DNA of 64,000 nucleotides from Rhodococcus rhodochrous (GCF_014854695.1 NZ_CP027557.1:3038001-3102000); one strand, 5' to 3'. Shown: positions 37,733 through 46,596, counted from the first letter of the stretch. Program-made: numbers and translations. The notes: a model not told the origin generated them from the letters alone.

Positions 37733-37738
37733 AGTCTA
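37733..37738 (-). promoter_or_regulatory. Probable -10 for the riboswitch-gcvP transcript
   Basis: TAGACT on the minus strand, ~20 bp before the first aptamer, in the correct position to start the riboswitch RNA. The -35 is weak (TTTCGA 16 bp upstream). Confidence 0.4.
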
Positions 37739-37853
37739 GATCACGTCGCAGGGGTCGAAATACCGCAGGTGCGGAAAGCGCCGCAGGTGGTGGAGATGGA
37801 TCAGCAGAGATGGATCGGCGGTGTCGTCGGCCGATGCGACATCAGTGGTGGGG

Positions 37854-38480
37854 TCAGCCGATGCGGCGGTTGATGCGTTCGCGGCGACGCGACGCGAGTT
37901 CGTCCTCGGGGCGTTCCTCGACGCCGCCGCCATCGGCGCGTTCGGCGGGAAAATCGGCAATGCTGCCGGTGAGTTCGCGCATCGCGCCGCTCACCGCGAT
38001 CCCGAAGACACCTTGCCCGCCCTGCAGCAGGTCGACGACCTCTTCGGGCGACGTGCACTCGTAGACGGTGGTGCCATCGGAGAACAGGGTGATCTTCGCG
38101 AGGTCGCCCACCCCGCGGCTGCGGAGATGGTCGACGGCGACGCGGATGTTCTGCAGCGAGACACCGGTGTCGAGCAGGCGCTTGACGATCTTGAGGACGA
38201 GGATGTCCTTGAACGAGTACAGCCGCTGGCTACCGGAGCCGGCGGCCCCGCGGATGGACGGTACGACCAGATTCGTGCGGGCCCAGTAGTCGAGCTGGCG
38301 GTAGCTGATTCCCGCGATCTGACAGGCGATGGGCACGCGGTAGCCGACGAGCTCGTCGGGTACCGAGTTGTCCGGAAACAGGCCCGGTTGGATCTCGTCG
38401 GTCTCGTTCGTCCGCGGCGCCGGATTCGAGCGATCGCCGGAATCGACGCCGAGTGGCTGTCCCTTCGTCCGATCTCGCAC
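37854..38480 (-). CDS. MerR-family regulator, Rv1830-like
   Basis: 208 aa. The MerR winged-helix domain is central (GYRVPIACQIAGISYRQLDYWARTNLVVPSIR...RLYSFKDILVLKIVKRLLDTGVSL). A C-terminal region follows with VGDLAKITLFSDGTTVYECTSPEEVVDLLQGGQGVFGIAVS, typical of the mycobacterial Rv1830/McdR group linked to cell division and DNA replication. The GTG at 38480 follows GAGGGAG. It is transcribed towards gcvP and belongs to the conserved garA-MerR-BFN-MerR order. Confidence 0.88.
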   Translation of the reverse strand: MRDRTKGQPLGVDSGDRSNPAPRTNETDEIQPGLFPDNSVPDELVGYRVPIACQIAGISYRQLDYWARTNLVVPSIRGAAGSGSQRLYSFKDILVLKIVKRLLDTGVSLQNIRVAVDHLRSRGVGDLAKITLFSDGTTVYECTSPEEVVDLLQGGQGVFGIAVSGAMRELTGSIADFPAERADGGGVEERPEDELASRRRERINRRIG

Positions 38481-38709
38481 TACTGACTCCCTCTCGCGCG
38501 CCCAGTTCTGCCTCGCAACGATCGATTGGCGGATCCCCCCGACCACATCCGATCATCGAGCGCTCCCAGGCTCACCGAGTCATCCCTGGCGGATCAACTC
38601 AGCGTACGCTCCGGTGTTGGGCGTCGGGCTGCAACACGCCGACCGGAAGGCAACGTTCGACATTACTACCGTCACGGCCGACGCGCGCGCCAACGCTCGT
38701 CGCCGTGCG

Positions 38710-38734
38710 GACGGACGGCGCTCAGCCGTCCGTC
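38710..38734 (-). terminator. Hairpin over the 3' end of the bifunctional-nuclease-like gene
   Basis: A 10-bp perfect stem (GACGGACGGC / GCCGTCCGTC) with a 5-nt loop that includes the stop codon of the gene ending at 38722. It probably serves as terminator or 3'-end stabiliser. Confidence 0.45.
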
Positions 38735-39195
38735 GCCTTGAAATCGTCGGGCGAGACGGAGTCGAGGAACTCCTTGAACTTCTCGACCTCGTCCTCCCGT
38801 TCGTCGGGCATGACCAGTCCTGCCTCCGTGAGCACCGGTTCCTCGACGTGGACCGGCGCGCCGATGCGCAAGGCCACCGCGACCCCGTCGGAGGGCCGGC
38901 AGGACACGCGCATCCCTCCGTCGAAGACCAGATCCGCGTAGAACGTCCCTTCGCGCAGGTCGACGATGCGCACCTCGCGCAGGTTGTGACCGAACGCCTC
39001 GAGGAGGTTCTTGATCAGGTCGTGGGTCAGCGGCCGCGCTGGTTCGACCCCCTGCTGTTCGAGGGCGATGGCGGTCGCTTCGTTCTGCCCGATCCAGATC
39101 GGCAGATACCGATCGCCGTCGACCTCCCGCAGCAGGAGGACAGGCTGGTTCTGCGGCTGTTCGATACGAATCCCTACTATCCGCATCTCGCTCAT
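38722..39195 (-). CDS. Bifunctional-nuclease (BFN/DUF151) family protein
   Basis: 157 aa. The BFN domain covers most of the protein: MRIVGIRIEQPQNQPVLLLREVDGDRYLPIWIGQNEATAIALEQQG, then DLIKNLLEAFGHNLREVRIVDLREGTFYADLVF and SCRPSDGVAVALRIGAPV. Orthologue of Rv1829. Some plant members have RNase/DNase activity, but the bacterial role is not settled. A promoter with CTGACG-N17-TAGAAT lies at 39256-39284. It sits between two MerR genes in a conserved gene order. Confidence 0.92.
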   Translation of the reverse strand: MSEMRIVGIRIEQPQNQPVLLLREVDGDRYLPIWIGQNEATAIALEQQGVEPARPLTHDLIKNLLEAFGHNLREVRIVDLREGTFYADLVFDGGMRVSCRPSDGVAVALRIGAPVHVEEPVLTEAGLVMPDEREDEVEKFKEFLDSVSPDDFKATDG

Positions 39196-39255
39196 CGCGA
39201 TGCCTCCGTCCTGCTGCTCGTCGGTGGTGGGACCACCCGACAGGTACTGCCTGGA

Positions 39256-39284
39256 ATTCTAGTGTCCTCCAGCGCATCCGTCAG
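39256..39284 (-). promoter_or_regulatory. SigA-like promoter of the BFN gene
   Basis: Minus strand: -35 CTGACG (39279-39284), 17-bp spacer, -10 TAGAAT (39256-39261). The expected start is near 39249, about 54 nt before the ATG. Confidence 0.5.
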
Positions 39285-39344
39285 GTGCCGTACGTCACCA
39301 CCCGACGGAGGGCCCGTGGTCGCACACGGCGATGAATTCGTCGC

Positions 39345-40082
39345 CTAACGGTCGAGGGCCCCCTGCACCGCCGCTTTCACCAGGCAGGTGTGCAATGTCA
39401 ACGACAGTGCGGCCAGTTCGCGCACCATCTCCTCGGCGCGCTGCCGCGCCCCGGCGTCGCGGCCCTTCGCGATCGGACCGGCGATCTGCGCGACGAGCGC
39501 GGCCTCGCGGTCGGCGGCGAGCTTGAACGCCCGCAGGTGCCGAACCTCGAGGCCGAACTCCGCCATCGCTTTCGCCGTGCGGGCGAGCAGCACCGCGTCC
39601 TCGTCGAAGAAACCGGCCGGGCCCGGCTTGACCAGGCCCGCCCCCACCAGCTCGGTGAGGAAGGCCGCGTCGATCCCCGCACGGGTGCACAGATCGTCGC
39701 GACTCACCCGGATCTCGCGGTCCGAGCGCAGATCCTCCGGCGAGACCTCGCCGCGGGCGACCGCCAGCGGGCGCGGCCGGGTGATCCGGGTCTCGACCGA
39801 TCCCACCGTGGCGGCGCCGCGGTCGATCGCCTCGAGCTGCTCCTTGATCACCTTGAGCGGAAGGTACTGATCGCGCTGCGCGGTGAGCACGTACCGCAGA
39901 CGCTCGCAGTCGGCGATCGAGAAGCGTCGGTAGCCCGAGGGGGTGCGTTCCGGGCTGATCAGTCCCTCGGCCTCGAGGAACCGGATCTTCGAGATCGTCA
40001 CGTCCGGGAATTCCGGACGCAGGCGGTCGAGCACCGACCCGATCGACATTCCGGCCGGCGCCGGCTGGCGGGCCGCGGTCAT
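39345..40082 (-). CDS. ftsR: MerR-family regulator FtsR
   Basis: 245 aa. The N-terminal MerR domain is MSIGSVLDRLRPEFPDVTISKIRFLEAEGLISPERTPSGYRRFSIADCERLRYVL, with a second helical region (SRDDLCTRAGIDAAFLTELVGAGLVKPG) that resembles a further HTH. Orthologue of Rv1828, named FtsR in Corynebacterium, an activator of ftsZ. The ATG overlaps the garA stop by one base (TGATG), so it is coupled to garA. Confidence 0.9.
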   Translation of the reverse strand: MTAARQPAPAGMSIGSVLDRLRPEFPDVTISKIRFLEAEGLISPERTPSGYRRFSIADCERLRYVLTAQRDQYLPLKVIKEQLEAIDRGAATVGSVETRITRPRPLAVARGEVSPEDLRSDREIRVSRDDLCTRAGIDAAFLTELVGAGLVKPGPAGFFDEDAVLLARTAKAMAEFGLEVRHLRAFKLAADREAALVAQIAGPIAKGRDAGARQRAEEMVRELAALSLTLHTCLVKAAVQGALDR

Positions 40083-40543
40083 CAGCTACCCGCGCCCTGG
40101 TTACCTCGCGGACCGGTCAGGAACACCAGCCGGAACTTGCCGATCTGCACCTCGTCGCCGTTCGCGAGAACGGCGGAGTCGACCGGCTCGCGGTTGACGT
40201 AGGTGCCGTTGAGGCTTCCCACGTCGACGACCTGGAATTCGCCCTCGTCCTGGCGGAACTCGGCGTGCCGACGGCTGACGGTCACGTCGTCGAGGAAGAT
40301 GTCGCTGTCGGGATGCCGACCCGCCGAGGTGGTGGGCTGGTCGAGCAGGAAGCGCGATCCTGCATTGGGTCCCCGCTTGACCACCAGCAGCGCCGATCCG
40401 GCGGGCAGGCCCTCGACACCCGAGACGGGCGCTTCGGTGGTGGCCGAACCCGCGCCCTCCACTTCGTTCAGGAAGTCGGCGCGAAATACCGAAGTGGTCT
40501 CTGCAGGAGTCTCCTCGTAGCCCGCGTTGCCGTTCTCGCTCAC
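40082..40543 (-). CDS. garA: FHA-domain metabolic regulator GarA/OdhI
   Basis: 153 aa. The N-terminal phosphorylation motif ETTSVFRADFL (Thr16/Thr17) is the site used by PknB/PknG-type kinases. An FHA domain follows (SRFLLDQPTTSAGRHPDSDIFLDDVTVSRRHAEFR...VVDVGSLNGTYVN). The unphosphorylated protein inhibits 2-oxoglutarate dehydrogenase and modulates glutamate enzymes. Phosphorylation makes the FHA domain bind its own tail and releases them. GTG start behind AAGGAG. Orthologue of Rv1827; lies between gcvH and ftsR as usual. Confidence 0.96.
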   Translation of the reverse strand: MSENGNAGYEETPAETTSVFRADFLNEVEGAGSATTEAPVSGVEGLPAGSALLVVKRGPNAGSRFLLDQPTTSAGRHPDSDIFLDDVTVSRRHAEFRQDEGEFQVVDVGSLNGTYVNREPVDSAVLANGDEVQIGKFRLVFLTGPRGNQGAGS

Positions 40544-40698
40544 CGTTTCTCCTTATCCGTTCGACCACCCGGGTGATCCCGGACGGTCGCTGATTCGTTC
40601 GCCCCGTTCAGGTCCGACACGGCACACGCCATATCCGACCGTACCCCGCTCGGGGGTACTGACGCAGACAGTCGCGGTCACGTTACCTGTCGGGTCCG

Positions 40699-41103
40699 TC
40701 AGCCTTCCGTGATCCCGCGGTAACCTTCCGCGTCGAGCGTCTCCGCGAGCGCCTCGTCGAGGTCGCTCTCGCTGCCGATCTCCACGTCGACGAGCCAGCC
40801 GTCCTCGTACGGGCTGCTGTTCACCAGTTCGGGATTCGCGTCGAGTTCCGTGTTGACGGCGGTCACCTTCGCAGTCAGCGGCGCGAACACGTCCGACACG
40901 CTCTTGGTGGACTCGACCTCTCCGAAGGACTCGCCGGCGGCGATCTCGGCGCCCGCCTCGGGCAGCTGCACGAAGACCACGTCGCCGAGTTGGGACTGTG
41001 CGTAGTCGGTGATCCCGATGCGCACGGTCGTCGCGCCCGTCCTGCGCACCCACTCGTGCTCGGGGGTGTACCGCAGATCCTCGGGTGTCGCGAAATCGGT
41101 CAA
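40699..41103 (-). CDS. gcvH: Glycine cleavage system H protein
   Basis: 134 aa. Lipoyl-carrier domain with the modified Lys67 in [11 protein letters not shown]. The start ([11 protein letters not shown]) is typical. The initiation codon is TTG with AAAGGA seven bases upstream. It shuttles the aminomethyl group between the P, T and L proteins. The gcvP gene is 3.2 kb away on the same strand and has its own riboswitch; I see no glycine aptamer before gcvH. Confidence 0.96.
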   Translation of the reverse strand: MTDFATPEDLRYTPEHEWVRRTGATTVRIGITDYAQSQLGDVVFVQLPEAGAEIAAGESFGEVESTKSVSDVFAPLTAKVTAVNTELDANPELVNSSPYEDGWLVDVEIGSESDLDEALAETLDAEGYRGITEG

Positions 41104-41145
41104 GACTGGTCCTTTCGGAGACGACGTTCGACCGGAACGTCGGAT

Positions 41146-41943
41146 TCAGTTACCGGGCTGAGAGTATTGGCGTGGCTCGATCTCCCGCAAGGCGGACACC
41201 TCCACCTGCGGAGACTGTTCCACGGACAATGATCCGCCCGCACGGGCGACCGTGTCGACCACTCCGCCGGGAATGTTCAACGCGGCGGCGAGAGTCGGTC
41301 CGTCGCCGATGGCGGTGACGGTGTACGGAGCGTCGAGTCCGCGGTCGTCGACGACGATGTCACCGCCCGGTCCGGTGACCCACGAATCGACCCCGATGCG
41401 CACGGTCTCGCCGTTCGCCCCGGCGATCTGCATCGTGTCGGCACCCGCCGCGCGCAGCTCCTGAATCATGTCGAGCAGCACCTCCGATCCGACGCCCTCG
41501 CGCGGATCGTCGACGGTGAGAACCACTCCGGGCCCGGTGGCGGGTTCGGTGCCGAGTTGCACCGACAGCGTGTACAGGCGCGTGCGGGCTTCCTCGAGTG
41601 CCGCTTCCGAGCCTTCCTGTTCGAGACTCGAGAGGGTGCGCTCGAGTTCGGTGATCTCCTGGCGGAGAGCGGCTTCGCGGCGGTTGAGGTTGTCGAGCAG
41701 CACGAGCAGGTCCGCAGGGCGCGCCGAGTCGAGGTCGTCGCCGGTGTCGGTCGTGCGCACCTGGGTGGCGATACCGGCGCCGAGCAGGACGACGAGAATC
41801 GCCGCGAGGACGAGGAAGACGCGTTGCGAGCGGGTGGTGCGGCTCGCGTCGGACCCGGCGGTGGTCTCGTCGCCCGCGCCGGCGCCGGTCTCGGGCGTGG
41901 TACCGGTGTCGCGCGTGGGGCCGGGTTGTTGCGGTTCGGTCAC
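41146..41943 (-). CDS. DUF881 membrane protein, Rv1825-like
   Basis: 265 aa. A ~40-residue cytosolic N-terminus, one membrane helix (~42-61), a coiled coil (~75-125, LLVLLDNLNRREAALRQEITELERTLSSLEQEG), then the DUF881 domain (GPGVVLTVDDPREG...LLDMIQELRAAGADTMQIAGANG...PYTVTAIGD). Conserved in Gram-positive bacteria, with a suspected link to cell division or the envelope. GTG start, 2 bp after the DUF1290 gene. C-terminal partner of the three-gene DUF881-sbp-DUF881 unit. Confidence 0.88.
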   Translation of the reverse strand: MTEPQQPGPTRDTGTTPETGAGAGDETTAGSDASRTTRSQRVFLVLAAILVVLLGAGIATQVRTTDTGDDLDSARPADLLVLLDNLNRREAALRQEITELERTLSSLEQEGSEAALEEARTRLYTLSVQLGTEPATGPGVVLTVDDPREGVGSEVLLDMIQELRAAGADTMQIAGANGETVRIGVDSWVTGPGGDIVVDDRGLDAPYTVTAIGDGPTLAAALNIPGGVVDTVARAGGSLSVEQSPQVEVSALREIEPRQYSQPGN

Positions 41944-41945
41944 GG

Positions 41946-42305
41946 TCAGGCTCCGAACAGGCGACGACGTAGGGCGGCAGCGTTTCCGAAGATGCGGATG
42001 CCGAGGACGACGATGACTGCGGTCGACAGCTGGGTGCCCACCCCGAGCTGGTCGCCGAGCCACACGATCAGTGCGGCGACGAGGACGTTGAAGACGAACG
42101 ACACCACGAACACCTTCGCGTCGAAGATGTCGTCGAGATAGGCGCGCAGACCGCCGAAGACCGTGTCGAGCGCGGCGACCACCGCGATGGGCAGGTAGGG
42201 CTGCACGACATCGGGTACCTGTGGGCTGAACACGATTCCGGCGCCGATCCCGATCGCCAGTGCGAGCACCGCGTAGAGCGCGTGACCGTGTTCGAGTCGC
42301 TTCAC
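41946..42305 (-). CDS. sbp: DUF1290 small basic membrane protein
   Basis: 119 aa with three to four membrane helices (YAVLALAIGIGAGIVF; LPIAVVAALDTVFGGLRA; VVSFVFNVLVAALIVWLG; AVIVVLGIRIF). It matches the Sbp/DUF1290 family, in Bacillus encoded in the ftsZ region. Orthologue of Rv1824. GTG start overlapping the upstream DUF881 stop (GTGA). Probably forms a membrane complex with the two DUF881 proteins. Confidence 0.9.
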   Translation of the reverse strand: MKRLEHGHALYAVLALAIGIGAGIVFSPQVPDVVQPYLPIAVVAALDTVFGGLRAYLDDIFDAKVFVVSFVFNVLVAALIVWLGDQLGVGTQLSTAVIVVLGIRIFGNAAALRRRLFGA

Positions 42306-43165
42306 CTGTACCCCGTTTCTCCACTGCTGCCGAGTTTCCGGACCGTGGCGGCCGGAAACTCGAGATCGTCCTCCTCGGCGAGGGTGAATCCCACCCCGTA
42401 GAGCTGCTGAATCCCCGCGATGCGCAGGTAGGCGTCGCTGACGACGAAGGACGTCTGCAGCCGGGAGGGAGATCCCACCGCCGAGACCGTGTACGGGGAG
42501 AATACGGGCCGGTTGTCGACGAGCATCGCTCCCCCGGCCTGCCGGACGGTCACCCCGGGACCCACCCGCACGCCCCCGACCTCGACGGCCTCCGCACCGG
42601 CCGCCCACAGCGCGTTGACGACCGACTGCAGGTCGCGGTCGAGAACGAGCGCGGTGGGCCGATCCTCGAGTCGTGCCGCATCCGACAGGTTCGGTCGCGC
42701 GGCGGGTTCGGTGAGGGTGACCGTGATCCCCGGACCACGCACCGGTGTTGCTGCGGCTGCGGTCTCGGCGTCGCGGAGTCGGTCGAGGATGGTCGCGCCG
42801 TCGCCTCCGTCGGAGAACAGGGCGGTGCGTCGTTCGTCGACCGCGGCACCGAGTTCGTCCCGTTGTGCAGTGAGCGCGGCGATGCGTTCGTCCCCTGCCC
42901 GAAGGGAGTCGAGGATCTCGGCGCGGGTGCTGTCGGTGCCGGCCTGCACGTCGGCGTTCTGCGCGTACGCGACGCCGATCACGAGGCCGGCGAGGAGAAC
43001 TCCGACGCCGAGCCACGCGCGCGACGCGCGCGGAGAGGTGCTCGAGCGCCCTGCCGCCCGGTCCGCGGCGGACGCGGCGTAGCCGGGGTCGAGATGATCC
43101 TCGAGGAGCGACTTCAGGAGCGAGGGCACCGGATTGCGCCGGATGCGTTCCCATGCGCGGCTCAT
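42302..43165 (-). CDS. DUF881 membrane protein, Rv1823-like
   Basis: 287 aa. Cytosolic ~48 residues, one membrane helix (~50-68, AWLGVGVLLAGLVIGVAYA), a coiled-coil-prone segment, then DUF881 (GPGITVTLTEPA...LQSVVNALWAAGAEAVEVGGVRVG...PYTVSAVG). A paralogue of the gene at 41146-41943, with the DUF1290 gene between them. It follows the phosphatidyltransferase gene by 4 bp. Confidence 0.9.
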   Translation of the reverse strand: MSRAWERIRRNPVPSLLKSLLEDHLDPGYAASAADRAAGRSSTSPRASRAWLGVGVLLAGLVIGVAYAQNADVQAGTDSTRAEILDSLRAGDERIAALTAQRDELGAAVDERRTALFSDGGDGATILDRLRDAETAAAATPVRGPGITVTLTEPAARPNLSDAARLEDRPTALVLDRDLQSVVNALWAAGAEAVEVGGVRVGPGVTVRQAGGAMLVDNRPVFSPYTVSAVGSPSRLQTSFVVSDAYLRIAGIQQLYGVGFTLAEEDDLEFPAATVRKLGSSGETGYR

Positions 43166-43169
43166 CGGA

Positions 43170-43772
43170 TCACCGCCCGGCCGGCACGATCCGTGCCGTC
43201 ACGACGGCCTGCCCGAGGTACAGCAGGCCGGTCCACACGTACAGCACGGTCCCCCAGATCAGGGCAGCCCAGCCGAGCGGGCCGGTGATCGGCTCCGAGG
43301 CGGGCACTGCGACGGCCCCGAGCATCAGCGGCAGTGCGCACATGAGCAGGAAGGTGGCGCCCTTGCCGAGGTACAGCACGTCCGGCGGGGGCAGTTCCCG
43401 GCGCCGGTAGACGGCCAGGGTCGGGGCCAGGACGAGTTCGCGGCCGACGAGGATCACCGCGATCCACCAGGGCACGATGTCGCGCGCCACGAGGGCGACG
43501 AGGGTGGCCACGATGTAGAGGCGGTCGACGGCGGGATCGAGAAGGGCGCCGAGTCGGGAGGTCTGGTCGAGCAACCGGGCGAGTTTGCCGTCGGCCCAGT
43601 CGGTGATACTGCTCGCGGCCAGCAGGATCAGCGCCCAGACATCGGCGTGGGCGACGAGGACGAGATAGAGGAAGACGGGCACACCCAGCAGTCGGACGAA
43701 GCTGAGGACGTTCGGCACGGTGAGGATGCGGTCCGATCCGCGCGCGTCGGCGGTTCCGGTCGCATCGGTCAT
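43170..43772 (-). CDS. CDP-alcohol phosphatidyltransferase
   Basis: 200 aa, about five membrane helices. The catalytic motif DWADGKLARLLDQTSRLGALLDPAVDR fits D-x2-DG-x2-AR-x8-G-x3-D-x3-D of the family. It transfers a phosphatidyl group from CDP-diacylglycerol to an alcohol such as glycerol-3-phosphate or phosphatidylglycerol. Orthologue of pgsA2 (Rv1822), whose exact acceptor is debated. First gene of the unit that runs through the DUF881 genes. Confidence 0.9.
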   Translation of the reverse strand: MTDATGTADARGSDRILTVPNVLSFVRLLGVPVFLYLVLVAHADVWALILLAASSITDWADGKLARLLDQTSRLGALLDPAVDRLYIVATLVALVARDIVPWWIAVILVGRELVLAPTLAVYRRRELPPPDVLYLGKGATFLLMCALPLMLGAVAVPASEPITGPLGWAALIWGTVLYVWTGLLYLGQAVVTARIVPAGR

Positions 43773-43882
43773 GGTGGGCCGCTCCGTGTTCTCGTGAGGT
43801 CGTTCTCGTGGTGCCCCGCCGGAGTTCCGTTCGGGCACGGAGTCCAGCCTTCCACAGCCGCGCGACCGGAGATTCCGGGGTG

Positions 43883-44500
43883 TCAACGCCAGGCGAAGAC
43901 CGGCTGCTCGAGACCGTCGATGCGCGTGGCCCGCCGGCGCAGCACGACCTCGCGGAACTGGTAGACCACCGCGGCGGTCGGTGCGTGCACGAGGTGACCG
44001 CGAAAGGGCCACTGGATCACCGGCTTGTCGGATTCGGGGATGGTGACGAAGCGCGGATCGACGTCGAGTTCGTCGGTGGTGACGGCGAAGAGCACGTCGA
44101 CCTCGTCGGGGCTGGGCTTCAGATCGGTCACGGCGGTGTCCGACCACACGACGAACGGCGACATGACGTAACCGGAGCGCGTGATGTAGTCGTCGAGCCG
44201 GCCGAGCACGGCCTCGGGGCCGAGGTCGAGTCCGAGTTCCTCGTGCAGCTCGCGCAAGGCGGCCTCCTCGGCCTGCTCCCCCTCGTCCAGACGCCCGCCC
44301 GGCAACGCGAACTGGCCGGGATGCGCCCGCAGACGCGTGGGGCGCCGCGTGAGGGGCATGACGGGGTTGCCGTTCCCGTCGTCGAGCACCGCCACGACGA
44401 CGGCTGCGTGCCGGCGGCCGTCGAGCGGCAATCGGCGCGAGTCGAACGCATCCAGCGCGTCGCGGACGTTGTCTCGGTCGAGAGGATGAGCAGCGGGCAT
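43883..44500 (-). CDS. NUDIX hydrolase, CoA-pyrophosphatase-like
   Basis: 205 aa. The Nudix box GRLDEGEQAEEAALRELHEELG is at 69-90, with catalytic glutamates at 84, 87 and 88. Just before it lies LTRRPTRLRAHPGQFALPGG, which matches the NudL/CoA-pyrophosphatase signature (LLTxRSxxLRxHxGQ). It probably cleaves CoA or oxidised CoA to 3',5'-ADP and phosphopantetheine. No ribosome site is evident before the ATG at 44500, so the start is uncertain. Confidence 0.85.
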   Translation of the reverse strand: MPAAHPLDRDNVRDALDAFDSRRLPLDGRRHAAVVVAVLDDGNGNPVMPLTRRPTRLRAHPGQFALPGGRLDEGEQAEEAALRELHEELGLDLGPEAVLGRLDDYITRSGYVMSPFVVWSDTAVTDLKPSPDEVDVLFAVTTDELDVDPRFVTIPESDKPVIQWPFRGHLVHAPTAAVVYQFREVVLRRRATRIDGLEQPVFAWR

Positions 44501-44586
44501 GGGTCGACAGTAGTTCGTCACAATCGCACCGGCGGGTCGGCGCATGTCCTGGCTGGTGTCGGTGGTGCCGATCCCGAGGAGAGGAA

Positions 44587-44619
44587 TTCTGGATATTTGT
44601 GGTTTCCGTACCGTCCGGA
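44587..44619. repeat. AT-rich intergenic repeat, copy B
   Basis: Partner of copy A at 34524-34556. It contains GGATATTTGTGGTTTCCGTA and the inverted pair TCCG/CGGA. It lies between a minus-strand NUDIX gene and the plus-strand phosphotransferase gene, ~80 bp before the latter's ATG, so it may be part of a promoter or operator. Confidence 0.5.
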
Positions 44620-44696
44620 TTACCTGCGTGGGTGGGAGTTCTCCGCACACGGATCCCCACCCGCGGTCATAGTGGGAGCCGACGGAAAGGAGCTCG

Positions 44697-45722
44697 ATGA
44701 ACGACGTGCCCGCCGGCCTCGACCTCGATGCGCTCGATGCCTATCTGCAGACCTCCGCCCCCGACCTGTTCTCCGGTCCCCTCCGCGCACGCCTGATCAG
44801 CGGCGGGCGCTCGAATCTCACCTACGAGGTGACCGACGGTGACCGGCGGCTGGTGCTGCGCCGTCCCCCACTCGGACACGTCCTCGCGACGGCACACGAC
44901 ATGGCTCGCGAGTACCGCGTCATCTCCGCGCTCGCCGGCACCGCGGTACCGGTCCCCCGCTCGTACCTGCTGTGCGAGGACGATTCGGTGCTCGGCGCGC
45001 CCTTCTACCTCATGGATCTGGTCGTGGGGACGCCCTATCGCACCGCGGAGGAACTCGAACCGCTCGGCGCCGAGCGCACGCGCGTGATCTCCGAGCGGAT
45101 GGTCGACACCCTGGCCGCCCTGCACGCGGTGGACCCGGCCGCCGTGGGACTCGAGGACTTCGGCCGACCCCAGGGCTTCCTCGAGCGGCAGGTGCGGCGC
45201 TGGACCACCCAGCTCGAGAACTCGCACAGCCGGGACCTCGACGGCGCCGACGAGCTTCACCGGCTGCTCGTCGACAATCTGCCGGGCGACGGCGAGGTGG
45301 GTATCGTGCACGGCGACTACCGGCTCGACAACGTCCTCGTCGACGACGACAAGGTGGTCGCGGTGCTGGACTGGGAGATGGCCACGATCGGCGATCCCCT
45401 CACCGATGTGGCGTTGCTGCTGGTCTACCAGCGGCTGGCGCGGGAGAACACGGAATTCCCCGTCTCGACGGTGTCCCGCGCTCCGGGCTTCCTCGGCGAC
45501 GACGAACTGCTCGCGCGGTACGAGGCCGCCGGTGGACGCGACCTGTCGGACATGGCGTTCCACCTCGCCCTGGCCTACTACAAGCTCGCGGTGATCCTCG
45601 AAGGCATCTACTTCCGGTTCCGTCAGGGCAAGACGGTCGGCGAGGGGTTCGAGGAACTCGGCCGCGGCGTCGAGCCGCTGTTGCACGCCGGTATCGATGC
45701 GCTGAAGAGTCGGAAGAGTTGA
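44697..45722 (+). CDS. APH-family phosphotransferase (ACAD10-like)
   Basis: 341 aa with a kinase-like aminoglycoside-phosphotransferase fold. ATP-site strands are ISGGRSNLTYEV...RRLVLRRPPLG. The catalytic loop is VHGDYRLDNVLV (Brenner-type HGDxxxxN), with VLDWEMATIGDPLTDVA for metal binding. This subgroup is the one fused to or paired with acyl-CoA dehydrogenases (ACAD10/11), thought to phosphorylate hydroxyacyl-CoAs. No dehydrogenase gene is adjacent. A strong AAAGGAG precedes the ATG. Not evidence of drug resistance. Confidence 0.86.
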   Translation: MNDVPAGLDLDALDAYLQTSAPDLFSGPLRARLISGGRSNLTYEVTDGDRRLVLRRPPLGHVLATAHDMAREYRVISALAGTAVPVPRSYLLCEDDSVLGAPFYLMDLVVGTPYRTAEELEPLGAERTRVISERMVDTLAALHAVDPAAVGLEDFGRPQGFLERQVRRWTTQLENSHSRDLDGADELHRLLVDNLPGDGEVGIVHGDYRLDNVLVDDDKVVAVLDWEMATIGDPLTDVALLLVYQRLARENTEFPVSTVSRAPGFLGDDELLARYEAAGGRDLSDMAFHLALAYYKLAVILEGIYFRFRQGKTVGEGFEELGRGVEPLLHAGIDALKSRKS

Positions 45723-45762
45723 TCGCGCGACCGTTGTCGTAGCCGCTCGGTACGCTCCGCTC

Positions 45763-46158
45763 ATGCCGCATCCGGTGATGTTCGACAAGGCGGATCCCCT
45801 GCTCGCTCGTGTGCGCTCGCTCGCGCTGGCCCTGCCCGGCGCCTCCGAGAAGATCTCGCACGGCCGTCCGTTCTTCTCCACCCGGACGGCCTTCGCGGTC
45901 TACGGAGGCGGCGAGAAGGGCACCCGCGCACCGTTTCCCCGTTCCCTCCTCGTCAAGCCCGACGAGGAGGAGCGCCGCGCGCTGCTCGAGGAACCCCACA
46001 CCTATGTGCCGATGTATTTCGGGCCGTCCGGGTGGGTCGGGTACGACCTCTCCCGTCCGGAGGTGGACTGGGACGAGGTCGCCGAACTGCTCGACATGTC
46101 CTATCGGCAGACCGCGCCACCGAAACTGGTGCGCGAGCTCGACGCCCGCCTCGGCTGA
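45763..46158 (+). CDS. MmcQ/YjbR family DNA-binding-fold protein
   Basis: 131 aa. MmcQ/YjbR-like features: LALPGASEKISHGRPFFSTRTAFAVYGGG, SLLVKPDEEERRALLEEP, and YFGPSGWVGYDL near the C-terminus. The fold resembles the CyaY-like / double-wing DNA-binding superfamily; no enzymatic role is established. It follows the phosphotransferase gene by 40 bp and converges with the VOC gene. Confidence 0.85.
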   Translation: MPHPVMFDKADPLLARVRSLALALPGASEKISHGRPFFSTRTAFAVYGGGEKGTRAPFPRSLLVKPDEEERRALLEEPHTYVPMYFGPSGWVGYDLSRPEVDWDEVAELLDMSYRQTAPPKLVRELDARLG

Positions 46159-46179
46159 CGGGCGCCGAGCGGCGCGGGT

Positions 46180-46596
46180 TCAGCCCTGCTGGTCGCCGAT
46201 GCTGACCATCCACGACACGCCGAAGCGGTCGGTGCACATGCCGAACAGATCGCCCCAGGGGGCACGTTCGAGCGGCATGTCGACGCGACCGCTGTCGCTC
46301 AGCGCGTCCCACCAACCCCGGAGCACGCTCTCGTCGTCCCCGCTGAGCGACAGCGAGAAGTTCGTACCGGGCGTGTAGTCCATGCCGTTCGGGGTGTCCG
46401 AGGCCATGAGCACGAAGCCGCGGTCGGTGGTGAGCATCGAGTGCATCACCTTGTCGTCCTCGCTCGGATCCTGCGAGGCGTTCATGTCCGCGAACCTGCT
46501 CACCGTCAGTTCGCCGCCGAACACCGACCTGTAGAACTCCATGGCCTCGCGTGCGGAATCGCGGAATGCGAGATAGGGATTGAATCGTGTGGTCAT
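46180..46596 (-). CDS. VOC-superfamily protein (PhnB-like)
   Basis: 138 aa, a single glyoxalase/bleomycin-resistance (VOC) unit pair: PYLAFRDSAREAMEFYRSVFGGELTVSRF, then GFVLMASDTPNGMDY and PWGDLFGMCTDRFGVSWMVSI. It belongs to the PhnB/3-demethylubiquinone-methyltransferase-like group, whose members are mostly without a known substrate. The ATG is preceded by AAAGGA. Confidence 0.88.
   Translation of the reverse strand: MTTRFNPYLAFRDSAREAMEFYRSVFGGELTVSRFADMNASQDPSEDDKVMHSMLTTDRGFVLMASDTPNGMDYTPGTNFSLSLSGDDESVLRGWWDALSDSGRVDMPLERAPWGDLFGMCTDRFGVSWMVSIGDQQG

Noticed and set aside
44697..45722. Aminoglycoside resistance gene
   Set aside because: The sequence belongs to the ACAD10-like subgroup of the phosphotransferase fold, common in actinobacterial chromosomes and not linked to resistance.
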